The position numbers were made by a program, and so were the translations under genes. A stretch of 64,000 nucleotides of DNA from positions 1 to 64,000 of the forward strand of contig JBCBBJ010000001.1 of NCBI GenBank assembly GCA_038531745.1. The letters are read 5' to 3'. Shown here in pieces: positions 45,532 through 54,499 of this stretch. Numbering within the stretch: the first letter of the stretch is position 1; each line of letters opens with the position of its first letter. The notes under the pieces were generated by a model. That model saw nothing but the letters and a program-made list of their open reading frames with translations. It was not told where the DNA came from and searched no databases. This DNA is from CALLPQ01 sp038531745. GTDB lineage: Bacteria; Pseudomonadota; Alphaproteobacteria; Caulobacterales; Parvularculaceae.

Positions 45532-47274
45532 TTAGAAACTGTATTTGGTGGAAAATTGTACGCGGTTGAGGTCGCCGTCGGCCCCGTTCTCCAGTGTCCG
45601 GTTGGCATAGATATACTCAATCCCAACCTCCAGATTGTTGACCAATTGATAGATCAGATTAACGTGTGCGGAGTAAACCTCATCGGAGGGTGTATCGCCA
45701 ACGAGAGCGATCGGATTATCGGCCTTGAAGTAGCCGCCGGTTAGGTTTGAACGCAAACGGTCAGTCCAGAAATGTCGATAGGAGGCAAATCCGGAATAGG
45801 TGGGGATGGTTTGCAATTGGCCAACAAGACCGACCGCCACATCATTGACGATATTAACACCCACATAGCGCCCGATCCCCTCCCCATAGGTTGCCATGAA
45901 GCGGAAATCATCGCGCGGGCCCACCTTGATCTTGCCGGAGGCACTGACCCCAAACCCGAAAATCGTGTCAGATTCGGCGCCCGGAACAATGTTCTCTTCC
46001 ACATGCAGCGCCCGGCCAATACCCGCCAGGGTAAAATGGCCCCAATCGCATTTCATATTATACCGTGCGACAACGTCTGGCGCCACGTCATCACCGGGCA
46101 ACAGACGCCCACCATTAGGCCCTGTAACTTCGGTTTCGGGCTGTTCACTCGCAATTTGAAACGGCCCTTTGGTGTATCGGATCATCGGTTGACGGATGAA
46201 TACTGTACCTTCCGTGGGTCCAATAAAGTCAAGACTGTCGGGCAGTGCTGACACATCCTGAAATGTTGACCAGGCCTGGCCGAGAAGCCAATTGTCAATC
46301 GTGATATAGGCTTGGCGCATGCGCGGGGTAAAGCTGTTGGACACCCGCTCATTCCCATCGCTTGTTACCTGAAAGTTCAAATCGATCAGCCCACCAATAT
46401 CGTGGCCACCGCGATTTGTATCGACCGCGAAAATAAAGCGGGTCTCGCGCGGGTTAAAATCAAAGTCCGGCCCATCGCCGGTGCCGCCCATGTCCAGCCC
46501 CCATTTTATGTACCAGTTTGATTTAGAGTTACCGGGATGGGCGGTCGCATATTCAGGGATTGGTGCGGTCTGATATGGTTGTATTCTTTCAGCCACATAT
46601 TGATCACTGCCTGTGCTTGCCGGACACTGGTGGAACGGTAGGTGCGTTCGATAGGACGTCATTGTCCGTTCGTGCCAATAGTCCTGATCCGCAAACAGAT
46701 TAAAATTGTTTGTTGGACCGGCAACAAAGCTCAACCATTGCGCAATATATTTATAACTGCCCAGTCCGCGCCCAAGGGGAAAATCATCATGGCCGGGATA
46801 GACCGACGCCGTGGGAATGATCGTCTCCAGCTTCTCCGGACAGGTGCTGGCCGTCATCCATTGGGTCATGCCGCGATAAGAGCCGCCGCGCATGGCAACA
46901 AGGCCGTCGGGCCAAGGCTGTGCCTTGATCCAGTCGATTGTGGCGCACGCATCAGGGCCCACATCGGTTAGGATCTCATAGTCCCCGCCGGAGGCGCCTC
47001 GGCTGCGCCTGTCGAGGCTGACCATGGCGTAGCTCCGGTCGGCATAAAGCCGCGCTCGCGATTGCGCCTCATCAGAGACATAAGGGGTGACCACCAGAAT
47101 CGCCGTGTACTTTTTGTCATCGGCGTCGGGTTTCCAAACCGTTGCTGCAAGTAATGTGCCGTCAGGTGCCGGTATTTTTTGCTGAAGCAAGACGTCTATG
47201 GGTTTGTGAGCAGGTTCTTTTGCCCGCGCCTCTAAAACACCGCTCTGAAGATTTCCAATCCCGGAAATGACCAC
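45532..47274 (-). pseudogene. In-frame chimera: CocE/S15 hydrolase head fused to DcaP-type porin barrel
   Basis: One open frame of 580 codons joins two unrelated parts. Residues ~25-216 match CocE/NonD acyl-peptidases (APDGTLLAATVWKPD; nucleophile motif GGSYRGMTQW with Ser132), but the frame breaks off before the Asp and His of the triad and the jelly-roll domain. From about residue 217 (near base 46626) the sequence is that of a DcaP-family trimeric outer-membrane channel (YIKWGLDMGG, RETRFIFAVDTN, GQAWSTFQDVSALPDSLDF), ending in a beta-strand with terminal Phe (VQFSTKYSF). There is no signal peptide at the GTG start, and an in-frame TAA lies just upstream. The barrel therefore could not reach the outer membrane. 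Best read as a deletion-fusion remnant; an assembly error is possible. Confidence 0.75.
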
Positions 47275-47504
47275 GCAAACAAATTAAGACAAATCGGCGA
47301 AGCATGTGGCAACTTCCTCAATCATGGTTCTGACATCGCATGCCCGATAACCCAGATTGCGCATGAGAAGATATCACATCAGCTATAAGAGCGTGGGGGA
47401 TACCATAGGCGCCGGGGAACAGCATCTCCTAGTTTCCGTTGTTGAGGAAATCGATTAAACTAGCTCCCTTAGCGGAGTAATCAACGGCGAGAAAAGAGAA
47501 CGCC

Positions 47505-48002
47505 ATGAAACATCGTATCGGCCTGTATCCGGGTACTTTTGATCCGATCACCTATGGGCATACAGATATCATCCGCAGGGCGGTGAAGCTCGTTGATGAA
47601 CTGATCATCGGGGTGGCGATCAATATCGGCAAGGGCCCCCTCTTCTCGTTGGAGGAGCGGGTGGCGTTGGTGCAAACGGAGATGGACCAGATTGCTGCCG
47701 ACAATGACATTAAGATCACCGTAAAATCCTTCGACAATCTGCTGATGCATTTCGCCGAGCAGGAAAAAGCTGATGTGATTATCCGCGGTCTGCGCGCGGT
47801 ATCCGACTTTGAGTATGAGTTCCAGATGGTGGGCATGAACGACATGCTTAATGACGAGATTGAAACGGCCTTTCTCATGGCCGATGTGCGGTATCAGGCG
47901 ATTGCCTCGCGGCTGGTCAAGGAAATTGCCAAACTCCATGGCGATATCACCGCCTTCGTGCCGCCAGCGGTGGAGGCGGCGCTCATCAAGAAATTTGCGT
48001 GA
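47505..48002 (+). CDS. coaD: Phosphopantetheine adenylyltransferase
   Basis: Codes for 165 residues. The nucleotidyltransferase motif TFDPITYGH is at 11-19. The second motif (IASRLVKEIA) and IIRGLRAVSDFEYEFQM are typical of CoaD. It makes dephospho-CoA from 4'-phosphopantetheine and ATP, the fourth step of coenzyme A synthesis. It is usually just after gyrA in Alphaproteobacteria; here ~6 kb of accessory genes separate them. The cyclophilin genes follow. Confidence 0.95.
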   Translation: MKHRIGLYPGTFDPITYGHTDIIRRAVKLVDELIIGVAINIGKGPLFSLEERVALVQTEMDQIAADNDIKITVKSFDNLLMHFAEQEKADVIIRGLRAVSDFEYEFQMVGMNDMLNDEIETAFLMADVRYQAIASRLVKEIAKLHGDITAFVPPAVEAALIKKFA

Positions 48003-48190
48003 CCGAGATCAATTTGGGGTTTTTGGCCCATCTTGGCGCTGATCCGGGCGCAATCGGGCCATGGCTGGACGAAGCGAGCGGCGCCATGGTAGATCATATT
48101 CACCGATGGTTGGGTGGCGATCGGAACGCTTTGCGCGGGCGCACGAATGCCCCTGGCGGGCGTGAAACAGGTCAAAGGGCTTTCAATTTC

Positions 48191-49189
48191 ATGGACAGAT
48201 TTTCGGCGTTTCGCGGCGCGATGGGCGCATCGGCGACGGGGCTTTCTCCTGTGGTATGGGCGCGCGGGGTCCTGCGCCTAGGCGCGGTCATTACCCTCAC
48301 GGCTGGCCTCGTATTCGCCGGTATTGGCGACGCCGCGGCCCAAAGCAAAAAGAAGCGCCGGCAATTGCTGGAACAAATCCAGAAAAATTTGGCGTTGGTT
48401 ACGGACGCCCCGGACGAGAGCTGGCGCCAGCTTGATCCTGAAAATATGGTGGTCATGGACCTGCCCACCGGTCAGGTCGTCATTGAGGTGCGGCCTGACT
48501 TTGCGCCCATCAACGCTAACCGAGTGAAGGAATTGGTTCAGGCGGGCTTTTATGATGGCCTGCGGTTTCACCGCGTAATTGAAGGCTTCGTGGCCCAGGG
48601 CGGTGACCCGAAAAATGATGGCACAGGCGGGTCCGACAAGCCGAATATTCAGGGCGAATTTACCCGGTCACTCGCCGAGCTTGATGATTATTCCGTTATC
48701 GGGCGGGACCGTGTCGCGGCGCAGGTTGGCTATCTAGACGGCCTCCCCGTTGCCTCCCAACCGGCAAGCCTGACGAGTTTTCTTGCCGATGGCACCGTCA
48801 ACGCCTGGGGCATCCATTGCCCGGGCACCTTGTCCATGGCGCGGGCCACCAATCCGAACTCGGCCAATAGTCAGTTTTTCTTTGTGATCGGCGATGCGCG
48901 GCTTAGTCTTGATTCGCGCTATTCGGTATGGGGCTGGGTTGTTGATGGGTTTCGCCATTCGCGCCGGATCGCGCGCGGTGAACCGCCCACACGCCCCACG
49001 CCTATTGTGCGTGCCCGTCTTGGTACGGATATTCCGCCAGCCGAACGCCCCACTGTGGAGATTTTCCGCACCAGCGATCCGCGTTTTCAACAATATTTGG
49101 AGGCAACCGGCAAAATTACCGATGGCCTTGTGCGCGATATCTGCGATATCCGCGTTCCCGTCAAAGTCAATGGAGACCTGAAACTGTGA
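48191..49189 (+). CDS. Exported cyclophilin-type peptidyl-prolyl isomerase
   Basis: Codes for 332 residues from ATG 48191, which gives a plausible signal peptide (RGVLRLGAVITLTAGLVFAG up to AAAQ). A GTG at 47999 overlapping the coaD stop opens a 64-residue longer frame whose leader looks unlike a signal. Cyclophilin motifs are FYDGLRFHRVIEGFVAQGGD, GTLSMARATNPNSANSQFF and a C-terminal extension of ~60 residues. A ~45-residue insertion (YSVIGRDRVAAQVGYLDGLP) splits the fold. It catalyses cis-trans proline isomerisation, likely in the periplasm. It overlaps the next gene by four bases (GTGA). Confidence 0.88.
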   Translation: MDRFSAFRGAMGASATGLSPVVWARGVLRLGAVITLTAGLVFAGIGDAAAQSKKKRRQLLEQIQKNLALVTDAPDESWRQLDPENMVVMDLPTGQVVIEVRPDFAPINANRVKELVQAGFYDGLRFHRVIEGFVAQGGDPKNDGTGGSDKPNIQGEFTRSLAELDDYSVIGRDRVAAQVGYLDGLPVASQPASLTSFLADGTVNAWGIHCPGTLSMARATNPNSANSQFFFVIGDARLSLDSRYSVWGWVVDGFRHSRRIARGEPPTRPTPIVRARLGTDIPPAERPTVEIFRTSDPRFQQYLEATGKITDGLVRDICDIRVPVKVNGDLKL

Positions 49190-49641
49190 CCGATACCAAC
49201 GCCCCAACCCTTCTTCTCAAGCTTGAAACCGGTGATGTGACCATCGAAACGTTTCCGGACAAAGCGCCCAAACATGTGGCGCAAATCACCAAGCTCGCTG
49301 GCGAGGGATTTTATGATGGATTAAAACTTCACCGGGTCATTGACGGGTTCATGGCTCAAATGGGCTGCCCGCGCGGTGACGGTACCGGCGGCGCCAAAGA
49401 CCATATCCCGGCTGAGTTTAACGATACCGCCCACGAACGCGGCATCGTCTCCATGGCCCGGTCCAGCGACCCCAACAGCGCCTCAAGCCAGTTTTTCATC
49501 TGTTTCGATGACGCCACTTTCCTCGATGGTCAGTACACGGCCTGGGGCAAGGTTACGAGCGGCATGGACGCAGTAGACGCCGCCCAAAAAGGCGAGCCGC
49601 CACGCGCTCCCACAAAGATTGTGTCGATGAGTGTGGTCTAG
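49186..49641 (+). CDS. Cytoplasmic cyclophilin-type peptidyl-prolyl isomerase
   Basis: Codes for 151 residues from GTG 49186. It is a compact single-domain cyclophilin without signal peptide: FYDGLKLHRVIDGFMAQMGC, GIVSMARSSDPNSASSQFFI and TAWGKVTSGMDAVD. The active-site Arg (HRVI) and the Q/F pair (SQFF) are present. Translation is coupled to the exported homologue upstream. The two probably arose by duplication and serve two compartments. Confidence 0.92.
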   Translation: MTDTNAPTLLLKLETGDVTIETFPDKAPKHVAQITKLAGEGFYDGLKLHRVIDGFMAQMGCPRGDGTGGAKDHIPAEFNDTAHERGIVSMARSSDPNSASSQFFICFDDATFLDGQYTAWGKVTSGMDAVDAAQKGEPPRAPTKIVSMSVV

Positions 49642-49734
49642 ATAGCGAACGGTAAACAACGGCAAGCTTGGTGCCGATCATAGGCAGGGCAGGGGGTGTA
49701 TTTCCCACCCGCTCTCACCTAAACCAAGCAAGAC

Positions 49735-49821
49735 GCGGACGTGGCGGAATTGGTAGACGCAACAGACTTAAAATCTGTCGGGGGTAACCCCGTGGGGGTT
49801 CAAGTCCCCCCGTCCGCACCA
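49735..49821 (+). tRNA. tRNA-Leu (anticodon TAA)
   Basis: 87 nt including an encoded CCA end. The acceptor stem is gcggacg with cgtccgc; the anticodon stem acaga/tctgt encloses the loop cttaaaa with anticodon TAA at 49769-49771. A long variable arm (ggggtaacccc-like) marks a class II tRNA, and the T loop ggttcaagtcc is present. It reads UUA (and UUG by wobble) codons. Confidence 0.97.
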
Positions 49822-49832
49822 TCAAACGCTAA

Positions 49833-49859
49833 AAAAATTGATCCTGTGGATCAATTTTT
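49833..49859 (+). terminator. Rho-independent terminator after tRNA-Leu
   Basis: Perfect 12-bp inverted repeat (aaaaattgatcc / ggatcaattttt) with loop tgt, 11 bases after the tRNA. The T-run is part of the stem, so it can act on both strands. Confidence 0.85.
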
Positions 49860-49863
49860 GCCG

Positions 49864-50013
49864 TTTGATGACCGAGCGCCCAAGAGCAAGCGCGGCAGCG
49901 CGCCGCGATTGGCTGGGCGAAAGTCCAGGCAACATGCTCCTCGCCCGGCGGATCGTCATCTGTGGTTTAATGACCGAGCGCCCAAGAGCAAGCGCGGCAG
50001 CGCGTTGCGATTG
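49864..50013 (+). repeat. Two 48-nt direct repeats downstream of tRNA-Leu
   Basis: Copies at 49864-49911 and 49966-50013 share the core accgagcgcccaagagcaag followed by cgcggcagcgcg, with three mismatches. They are 102 bases apart in a ~330-base stretch (49822-50151) that holds no gene. The open frame through it is a translation of the tRNA and repeat and is not believed. The rest of the stretch has a small dyad at 50106-50127. Confidence 0.8.
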
Positions 50014-50105
50014 TCCCCTGATAGCCAGCGCAGATATTCGGTGTGGCGAATATCGCTAGAGGTTACGGACCGGTGGGGCGTTGGGCGCGGTATGAGCATA
50101 TGCGG

Positions 50106-50127
50106 GCATCGGCGCATATGCCGATGC
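50106..50127 (-). terminator. Small hairpin downstream of the DUF6607 gene
   Basis: Inverted repeat gcatcggc / gccgatgc with a 6-base loop, 25 bases after the minus-strand DUF6607 stop. No T-run follows, so its role as terminator is uncertain. Confidence 0.4.
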
Positions 50128-50151
50128 TTATTGAATAACTGACATGGGTGT

Positions 50152-51237
50152 TTAGTTGCTCTGTGTGGGTCGCAACCGGTCTTGTAAATTGCCGATGGAC
50201 GCGGTGGTGTATTTCTGGATTGTCGCCTCCGCTATTTCTACCGCGTCATCAACGTTCATCTCGCCGTCGCGGATTGCTTCTGCCGCTTCCATGAGGGGCA
50301 CATACAAATCCTGGGTCTCACCTTTGATTGTGATGGCAAATGTCGCTCCCGGTGTTTCGTATCCGCGCCAGATTTCCCGGACGCGCTGCCAATAAGCGCC
50401 GGTATCGCGCCAATAGGCTTCGCCGGCGCTGAAATCGTAGTCGGCAACTTTATTGTAGCTGTTCATACCAATTTCGCGGACGAGGGTTTGTTGGCCAGCG
50501 CGCAGCACCAGCTTTGAGTTGTCCTGTTCGTGGACCCACCCCCACGGCGCTATGGCGTGGCGATTGATGGCGTCGACGGCGTGGTAATCATCGCGTGTTG
50601 TCATGTCGCGACGGGGCAGGGGACGCCATTCCGCAGGCGGCAGCCATTCGGAAATGCCGTTATCGTGGGACCACTGACCCACAGCCCCATAACGCGGGCT
50701 ATCATCGACCTGATAGACGGTTTGTGACCATCGACCGCGTCGGTCTTGCTCGGCTACCGGGCGCATTTCCCAGGCGTTACCGCCGATAAAAACAAGCACA
50801 TGCTCAGGCTCATAGGCCCAATCCTGACGCCAATGTTTGACAACAAACTTTTCGTCGCCCCCAACAATCAGCGTGTGCTGCAGGCTGATAAAATCGCCGC
50901 GATCTTCCAGTACACGCACCATTTCATGAGCGCCAGAAATTTTCCGTTCCTTTGGCTCATATCCATCCACGAACGAAACGGTTTCGATAAAATCGAACTT
51001 GACCTTGTGATCACCAGCCATGGCCAATATAGCGCGCCGGTCCTGGTCAAATTGCCCTTGATTGATCCGGTTGGGGAGGGGCCCTTTCACGGTGGTGGAG
51101 ACCGCCGCCGTTTGCACGGCGGGGGCGGGGGCCTGGGCTGATCCCACCGGTGTTGGTGTTGCGCACGCGGTGAGAAGGCAAGCCATGCCAACGGCGGCGA
51201 GGATTTGATGGGGGGGCATTGGCCGACGCAATTTCAT
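50152..51237 (-). CDS. DUF6607 family lipoprotein
   Basis: Codes for 361 residues from ATG 51237, with GGAGG 6 bases upstream. A lipoprotein signal ends CLLTAC with Cys at 25. The domain is the DUF6607 type, rich in aromatic and charged residues (WRQDWAYEPEHVLVFIGGNA, RDRRGRWSQTVYQVDDSPRY-like, WGWVHEQDNSKLV). Its function is unknown. It is divergent from a haem-receptor-like TonB gene, with two Fur-like dyads in between. DUF6607 genes often sit beside such receptors, so a role in iron or haem uptake or handling is inferred. Confidence 0.8.
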   Translation of the reverse strand: MKLRRPMPPHQILAAVGMACLLTACATPTPVGSAQAPAPAVQTAAVSTTVKGPLPNRINQGQFDQDRRAILAMAGDHKVKFDFIETVSFVDGYEPKERKISGAHEMVRVLEDRGDFISLQHTLIVGGDEKFVVKHWRQDWAYEPEHVLVFIGGNAWEMRPVAEQDRRGRWSQTVYQVDDSPRYGAVGQWSHDNGISEWLPPAEWRPLPRRDMTTRDDYHAVDAINRHAIAPWGWVHEQDNSKLVLRAGQQTLVREIGMNSYNKVADYDFSAGEAYWRDTGAYWQRVREIWRGYETPGATFAITIKGETQDLYVPLMEAAEAIRDGEMNVDDAVEIAEATIQKYTTASIGNLQDRLRPTQSN

Positions 51238-51270
51238 GTTTGTCCTCCGATGGATGTTTAACATCGTATT

Positions 51271-51295
51271 AATGCGAGTGATTCTGACTTGCAAT
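51271..51295. promoter_or_regulatory. Fur-like dyad 1
   Basis: 25-base imperfect palindrome with ends atgcga...ttgcaat and core gtgattctgact, similar to gamma/alphaproteobacterial Fur operators of the GCAAATGAGAATCATT type. It lies 33 bases upstream of the DUF6607 start. Recognition is by eye. Confidence 0.5.
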
Positions 51296-51323
51296 AACAA
51301 AAGCAATCCTCTAGCGTCTTCTT

Positions 51324-51348
51324 ATTGCGAGTGATTTGCATCTGCAAT
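51324..51348. promoter_or_regulatory. Fur-like dyad 2
   Basis: 25-base imperfect palindrome with ends attgcga...tgcaat and core gtgatttgcatc, starting exactly 53 bases (about five helical turns) after dyad 1 and sharing gcgagtgatt with it. It ends 27 bases before the TonB receptor start, where it would block transcription when iron is plentiful. Confidence 0.5.
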
Positions 51349-51375
51349 CAATATTTTCAACAGGTGGGTTTACGA

Positions 51376-53571
51376 ATGAAAAAATATTGGCTGATGACGG
51401 CCGCTGCTGTCGCCTGTCTAACCGAGAGCGCATACGCTCAAACAAAGAATACGGGAGGGGATGATTCCGGTGAGGAGGCGGTGGACCTAACGCAGATCGA
51501 TACAATTTCGGTCACGGCAACCCGAAACCCAATTGATCCTTTTGACTATGCGGGGCAGGTTACGGTTGTCGACCGCGATATCATCCTGGATTTCAATCCA
51601 TCGACTTTATCCGATGTGTTTGATGCAATCCCGGGCGCGCAATTTGATTCCGGGCCGCGCCGTACAGGGGATGCACCCACAATTCGCGGTTTATCGGGCA
51701 GTGGTGTTCTAATCTTTCTTGATGGGGCTCGGCAGAGCTTTGTCTCAGGCCATGATGGACGGTTCTTTGTTGATCCGGAATTGGTGCGCGCAGTTGAAGT
51801 TGTTCGCGGTCCCACATCGGCGCTCTATGGGTCGGGGGCCCTTGGCGGCGTGATCTCCACACGGACAATCACGGCACGCGACATTCTTGGCGAGGGCGAA
51901 ACCGTGGCGGTGCGTCTGAATGCCGGTTATCAATCGGTCAATAACGAGTTTCGTGTGGGCGGCACTGGCGTCTGGCAATCGCAGGACGGTCTTTTCGATG
52001 TGGTGGGGCATTTGACCTACCGCGAGTCAGGAAACATTGAACTGGGCAATGATTTTTCCTTACCCGCCGACGATGAGATCGTCTCGTCCTTGTTGAAGCT
52101 TACCGTTCGCCCCACAGACGATCTGGAAGTCTATGCATCGTGGATCCGTTATAATGCGGACTCAACGGACCCTCAAAATCCACAAGGGGTCAATATCGAG
52201 GGACCGGGTAACGCGCTGGTGTTTCGCGATGCGCAAAATCAGACCTTTCAAGGGGGTGTAAACTGGAATCCAAACAGTGATTTTATCAACCTCAGTGCCG
52301 TGGGATATTACAGCGACAATGCCGTGGAAGAGGACGAGGTTGTTATGCCTCGTACAACGGACCGTCAGGTTGAGACGTTCGGGTTTTTACTCGACAACCG
52401 CTCCCTGTTCTCTTTGGGGGGCAATTCGACACTCACCTTCACCTATGGCGGCGAATATTACCGCGATGATCAAACCGGCCTGGATACCGCGACGGCGGAT
52501 GGTACCCGCGGCGGCGTGCCCGATGCGACCACTGACTTTTATGGTCTTTTTATTCAGGCCGATCTTGCTTTGGTTGATACTGTTTTGCCGGGTGAACTTC
52601 ACATCATTCCAGGCGTTCGCTGGGACCGGTTTGAGACATCACAACCCAGTGGCACCTTTGATATTGCTGAAAGCGAATTTTCCCCCAAGGTCGGACTTAC
52701 CTACAAACCAGTGCCTGAATTTCTGATCTTTGGGAATTACGCGCAAGGCTTTCGCGCGCCATCCTTTAACGAGGCCTTTGCTGACGGTGTACATTTCAGT
52801 GTTCCAAACCTGTCGGCCCCGCCTGGCCCCTTCGGTCCAACCTTCGTGCAGAATTTGTTTATCGGTAATGCTGATTTGACATCGGAAAACTCAACAACCT
52901 GGGAAGTTGGAACCGGGTTTGACTTTGAAAATGTCCTGTCAGATGGGGATAGGCTGACCGCAAAGGGCTCTTACTATCGGTCCGATGTAGATAATCTGAT
53001 CGGTCTTGATGTGAACACGCCGCTCGGGTGCTTTTTTACACCACAAACAGCACCGCCCGGCATACCGCCCTTTGTCATTGCTTCCATGCCGTGTGGTACA
53101 GGACCAGCCTTCGGTAACACCAGTCAGAATGTAAACATTGCCAATGCGGATATTGACGGTGTTGAGGTCGAGTTTAGTTATGACTCAGACTATTTTTACC
53201 TGCGCGGTAATCTATCGACGATCAATGGGATAGACGCCGATAATGGTGAATTTCTTGAAGGGGTGTTGTCACCCAACACGGTCTTTGTTGATGGCGGCTT
53301 CAAACATGCAGGCTCGGGATTGCGGGCCGGGTTGCGGCTGACCTTTGCGCAGGATTTCGACGAAGTGAATGAAGTGGCAGAAGCCCGCGATGGCTATACC
53401 GTTGGTGATGTTTATGCCGTGTGGGAGCCACCCATCAAAGAACTTGAGGGTGTGCGGATAGATCTCGGCATTGATAATTTCACCGATCAGGATTTCGAAG
53501 TTGTGTTTGCGGGCGTTAGCCAACCGGGTCGCAATTACAAAGCCACAATTAGCTGGACAAAAGGCTTTTGA
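51376..53571 (+). CDS. TonB-dependent haem/haemoglobin-type outer-membrane receptor
   Basis: Codes for 731 residues from ATG 51376 with a signal peptide (MKKYWLMTAAAVACLTESAYA). A TonB-box-like DTISVTATR is followed by the plug domain (RGLSGSGVLIFLDGARQSF, VEVVRGPTSALYGSGALGG) and a 22-strand barrel. The FRAP element (GFRAPSFNEAF) and a following NADLTSENS stretch resemble the FRAP/NPDL box of haem receptors. The barrel ends in SWTKGF with terminal Phe. It uses TonB-ExbBD energy to import a ligand, most likely haem. Likely Fur-controlled through the upstream dyads. The next gene overlaps its stop. Confidence 0.88.
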   Translation: MKKYWLMTAAAVACLTESAYAQTKNTGGDDSGEEAVDLTQIDTISVTATRNPIDPFDYAGQVTVVDRDIILDFNPSTLSDVFDAIPGAQFDSGPRRTGDAPTIRGLSGSGVLIFLDGARQSFVSGHDGRFFVDPELVRAVEVVRGPTSALYGSGALGGVISTRTITARDILGEGETVAVRLNAGYQSVNNEFRVGGTGVWQSQDGLFDVVGHLTYRESGNIELGNDFSLPADDEIVSSLLKLTVRPTDDLEVYASWIRYNADSTDPQNPQGVNIEGPGNALVFRDAQNQTFQGGVNWNPNSDFINLSAVGYYSDNAVEEDEVVMPRTTDRQVETFGFLLDNRSLFSLGGNSTLTFTYGGEYYRDDQTGLDTATADGTRGGVPDATTDFYGLFIQADLALVDTVLPGELHIIPGVRWDRFETSQPSGTFDIAESEFSPKVGLTYKPVPEFLIFGNYAQGFRAPSFNEAFADGVHFSVPNLSAPPGPFGPTFVQNLFIGNADLTSENSTTWEVGTGFDFENVLSDGDRLTAKGSYYRSDVDNLIGLDVNTPLGCFFTPQTAPPGIPPFVIASMPCGTGPAFGNTSQNVNIANADIDGVEVEFSYDSDYFYLRGNLSTINGIDADNGEFLEGVLSPNTVFVDGGFKHAGSGLRAGLRLTFAQDFDEVNEVAEARDGYTVGDVYAVWEPPIKELEGVRIDLGIDNFTDQDFEVVFAGVSQPGRNYKATISWTKGF

Positions 53572-54323
53572 CGTCAAGGGAGCGGCAAATTACTCCGCGC
53601 CTTAGGAACTATGAAAGTAATCTGAACACTGATTTTTTGGACTGGTCTAAGGGTCTAACTGAAAAATCGGTTTCGTCCGTCGAAAACGTGTTTTCTGAGA
53701 GCCGGGGGATAGGGTACCCGTCGGCGAAAGCGCAAGACTATCACTGGCGCCAATTTTTTGGCGTCTGGTCGGCTGCCATTCTGTTTGTTGTGGCGAGCAC
53801 GGCAACCATGATTTCGTTTGAGTGGTCGCGCAGTGAGATCAATCGGGTGGCGAGAGCCTTTCTGGCTGAGCCCGCGCCGGCACTCCCGGAACCCACCATA
53901 GCGGGCCCACGCGTCAGAGGCGATCAGCAGCGTCTGAAAATGAGGTGGGTGTCGGTGACACAAACGGCAATGGCAGATAATTCGCGCTGGAAAAGTGTGC
54001 GTGTCTCTATCCCCGATAACGATCAGACAACCATGGACGTCCAAATCGATAGGGGCACGGGCGGCGAACCGCTTAAGCGTCAAACACTCACCTATGATCT
54101 GGTTACCGAAAAACTCCGATCGCGTGTACCGTTTGCCCAAACCGAGCCGGCTTTGCGTACACGGATTTTTATTCGCTACCTCCATACGGGCGAGGTGTTC
54201 GGGCTTTTCGGGCAGACGGTCGCTGCGCTTGCGGCGGTAGGCGGGTGTTTTCTGGTATTTACGGGAATAGGCCTTTCTTATCGCCGGTTTTTCCCGCTGG
54301 CGGGTAAGCGGCGAGGGCGTTGA
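53568..54323 (+). CDS. Truncated PepSY-associated TM-helix protein
   Basis: The frame begins at TTG 53568, overlapping the receptor stop (TTGA), and gives 251 residues. From ~residue 55 it matches the second half of PepSY-TM (PiuB-like) membrane proteins: AKAQDYHWRQFFGVWSAAIL, a periplasmic loop, then IFIRYLHTGEVFGLFGQTVA with a last helix. Full family members have about four helices and ~370 residues; the first two helices are missing here, and the N-terminal ~50 residues look unrelated. Family members sit in iron-uptake operons and are proposed to help ferric reduction. It may be non-functional. Confidence 0.65.
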   Translation: MTSRERQITPRLRNYESNLNTDFLDWSKGLTEKSVSSVENVFSESRGIGYPSAKAQDYHWRQFFGVWSAAILFVVASTATMISFEWSRSEINRVARAFLAEPAPALPEPTIAGPRVRGDQQRLKMRWVSVTQTAMADNSRWKSVRVSIPDNDQTTMDVQIDRGTGGEPLKRQTLTYDLVTEKLRSRVPFAQTEPALRTRIFIRYLHTGEVFGLFGQTVAALAAVGGCFLVFTGIGLSYRRFFPLAGKRRGR

Positions 54324-54499
54324 TCGGTCCTTGCGCCGCGCTAACCCATCATCGCGTGGGCTGACTATTCGCGTCACAGGGGCCCCCGGCAGGGATGGGG
54401 TGCGCAATGGGCGAAAAACCAGCCGCCGCAATCACCGATGCGATCAACCGCTTTGCCAAACCGGTGGCGGTGACATAGCAACGAGTAATGGACTGGGGA

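Noticed and set aside
49741..50142. 133-codon frame after tRNA-Leu
   Set aside because: Its first ~27 codons are the tRNA itself read as protein, a well-known false gene, and the rest is the direct-repeat region.
54324..54499. Possible riboswitch before the small His/Cys gene
   Set aside because: No cobalamin box or other conserved riboswitch core could be found; only GC-rich non-specific sequence.
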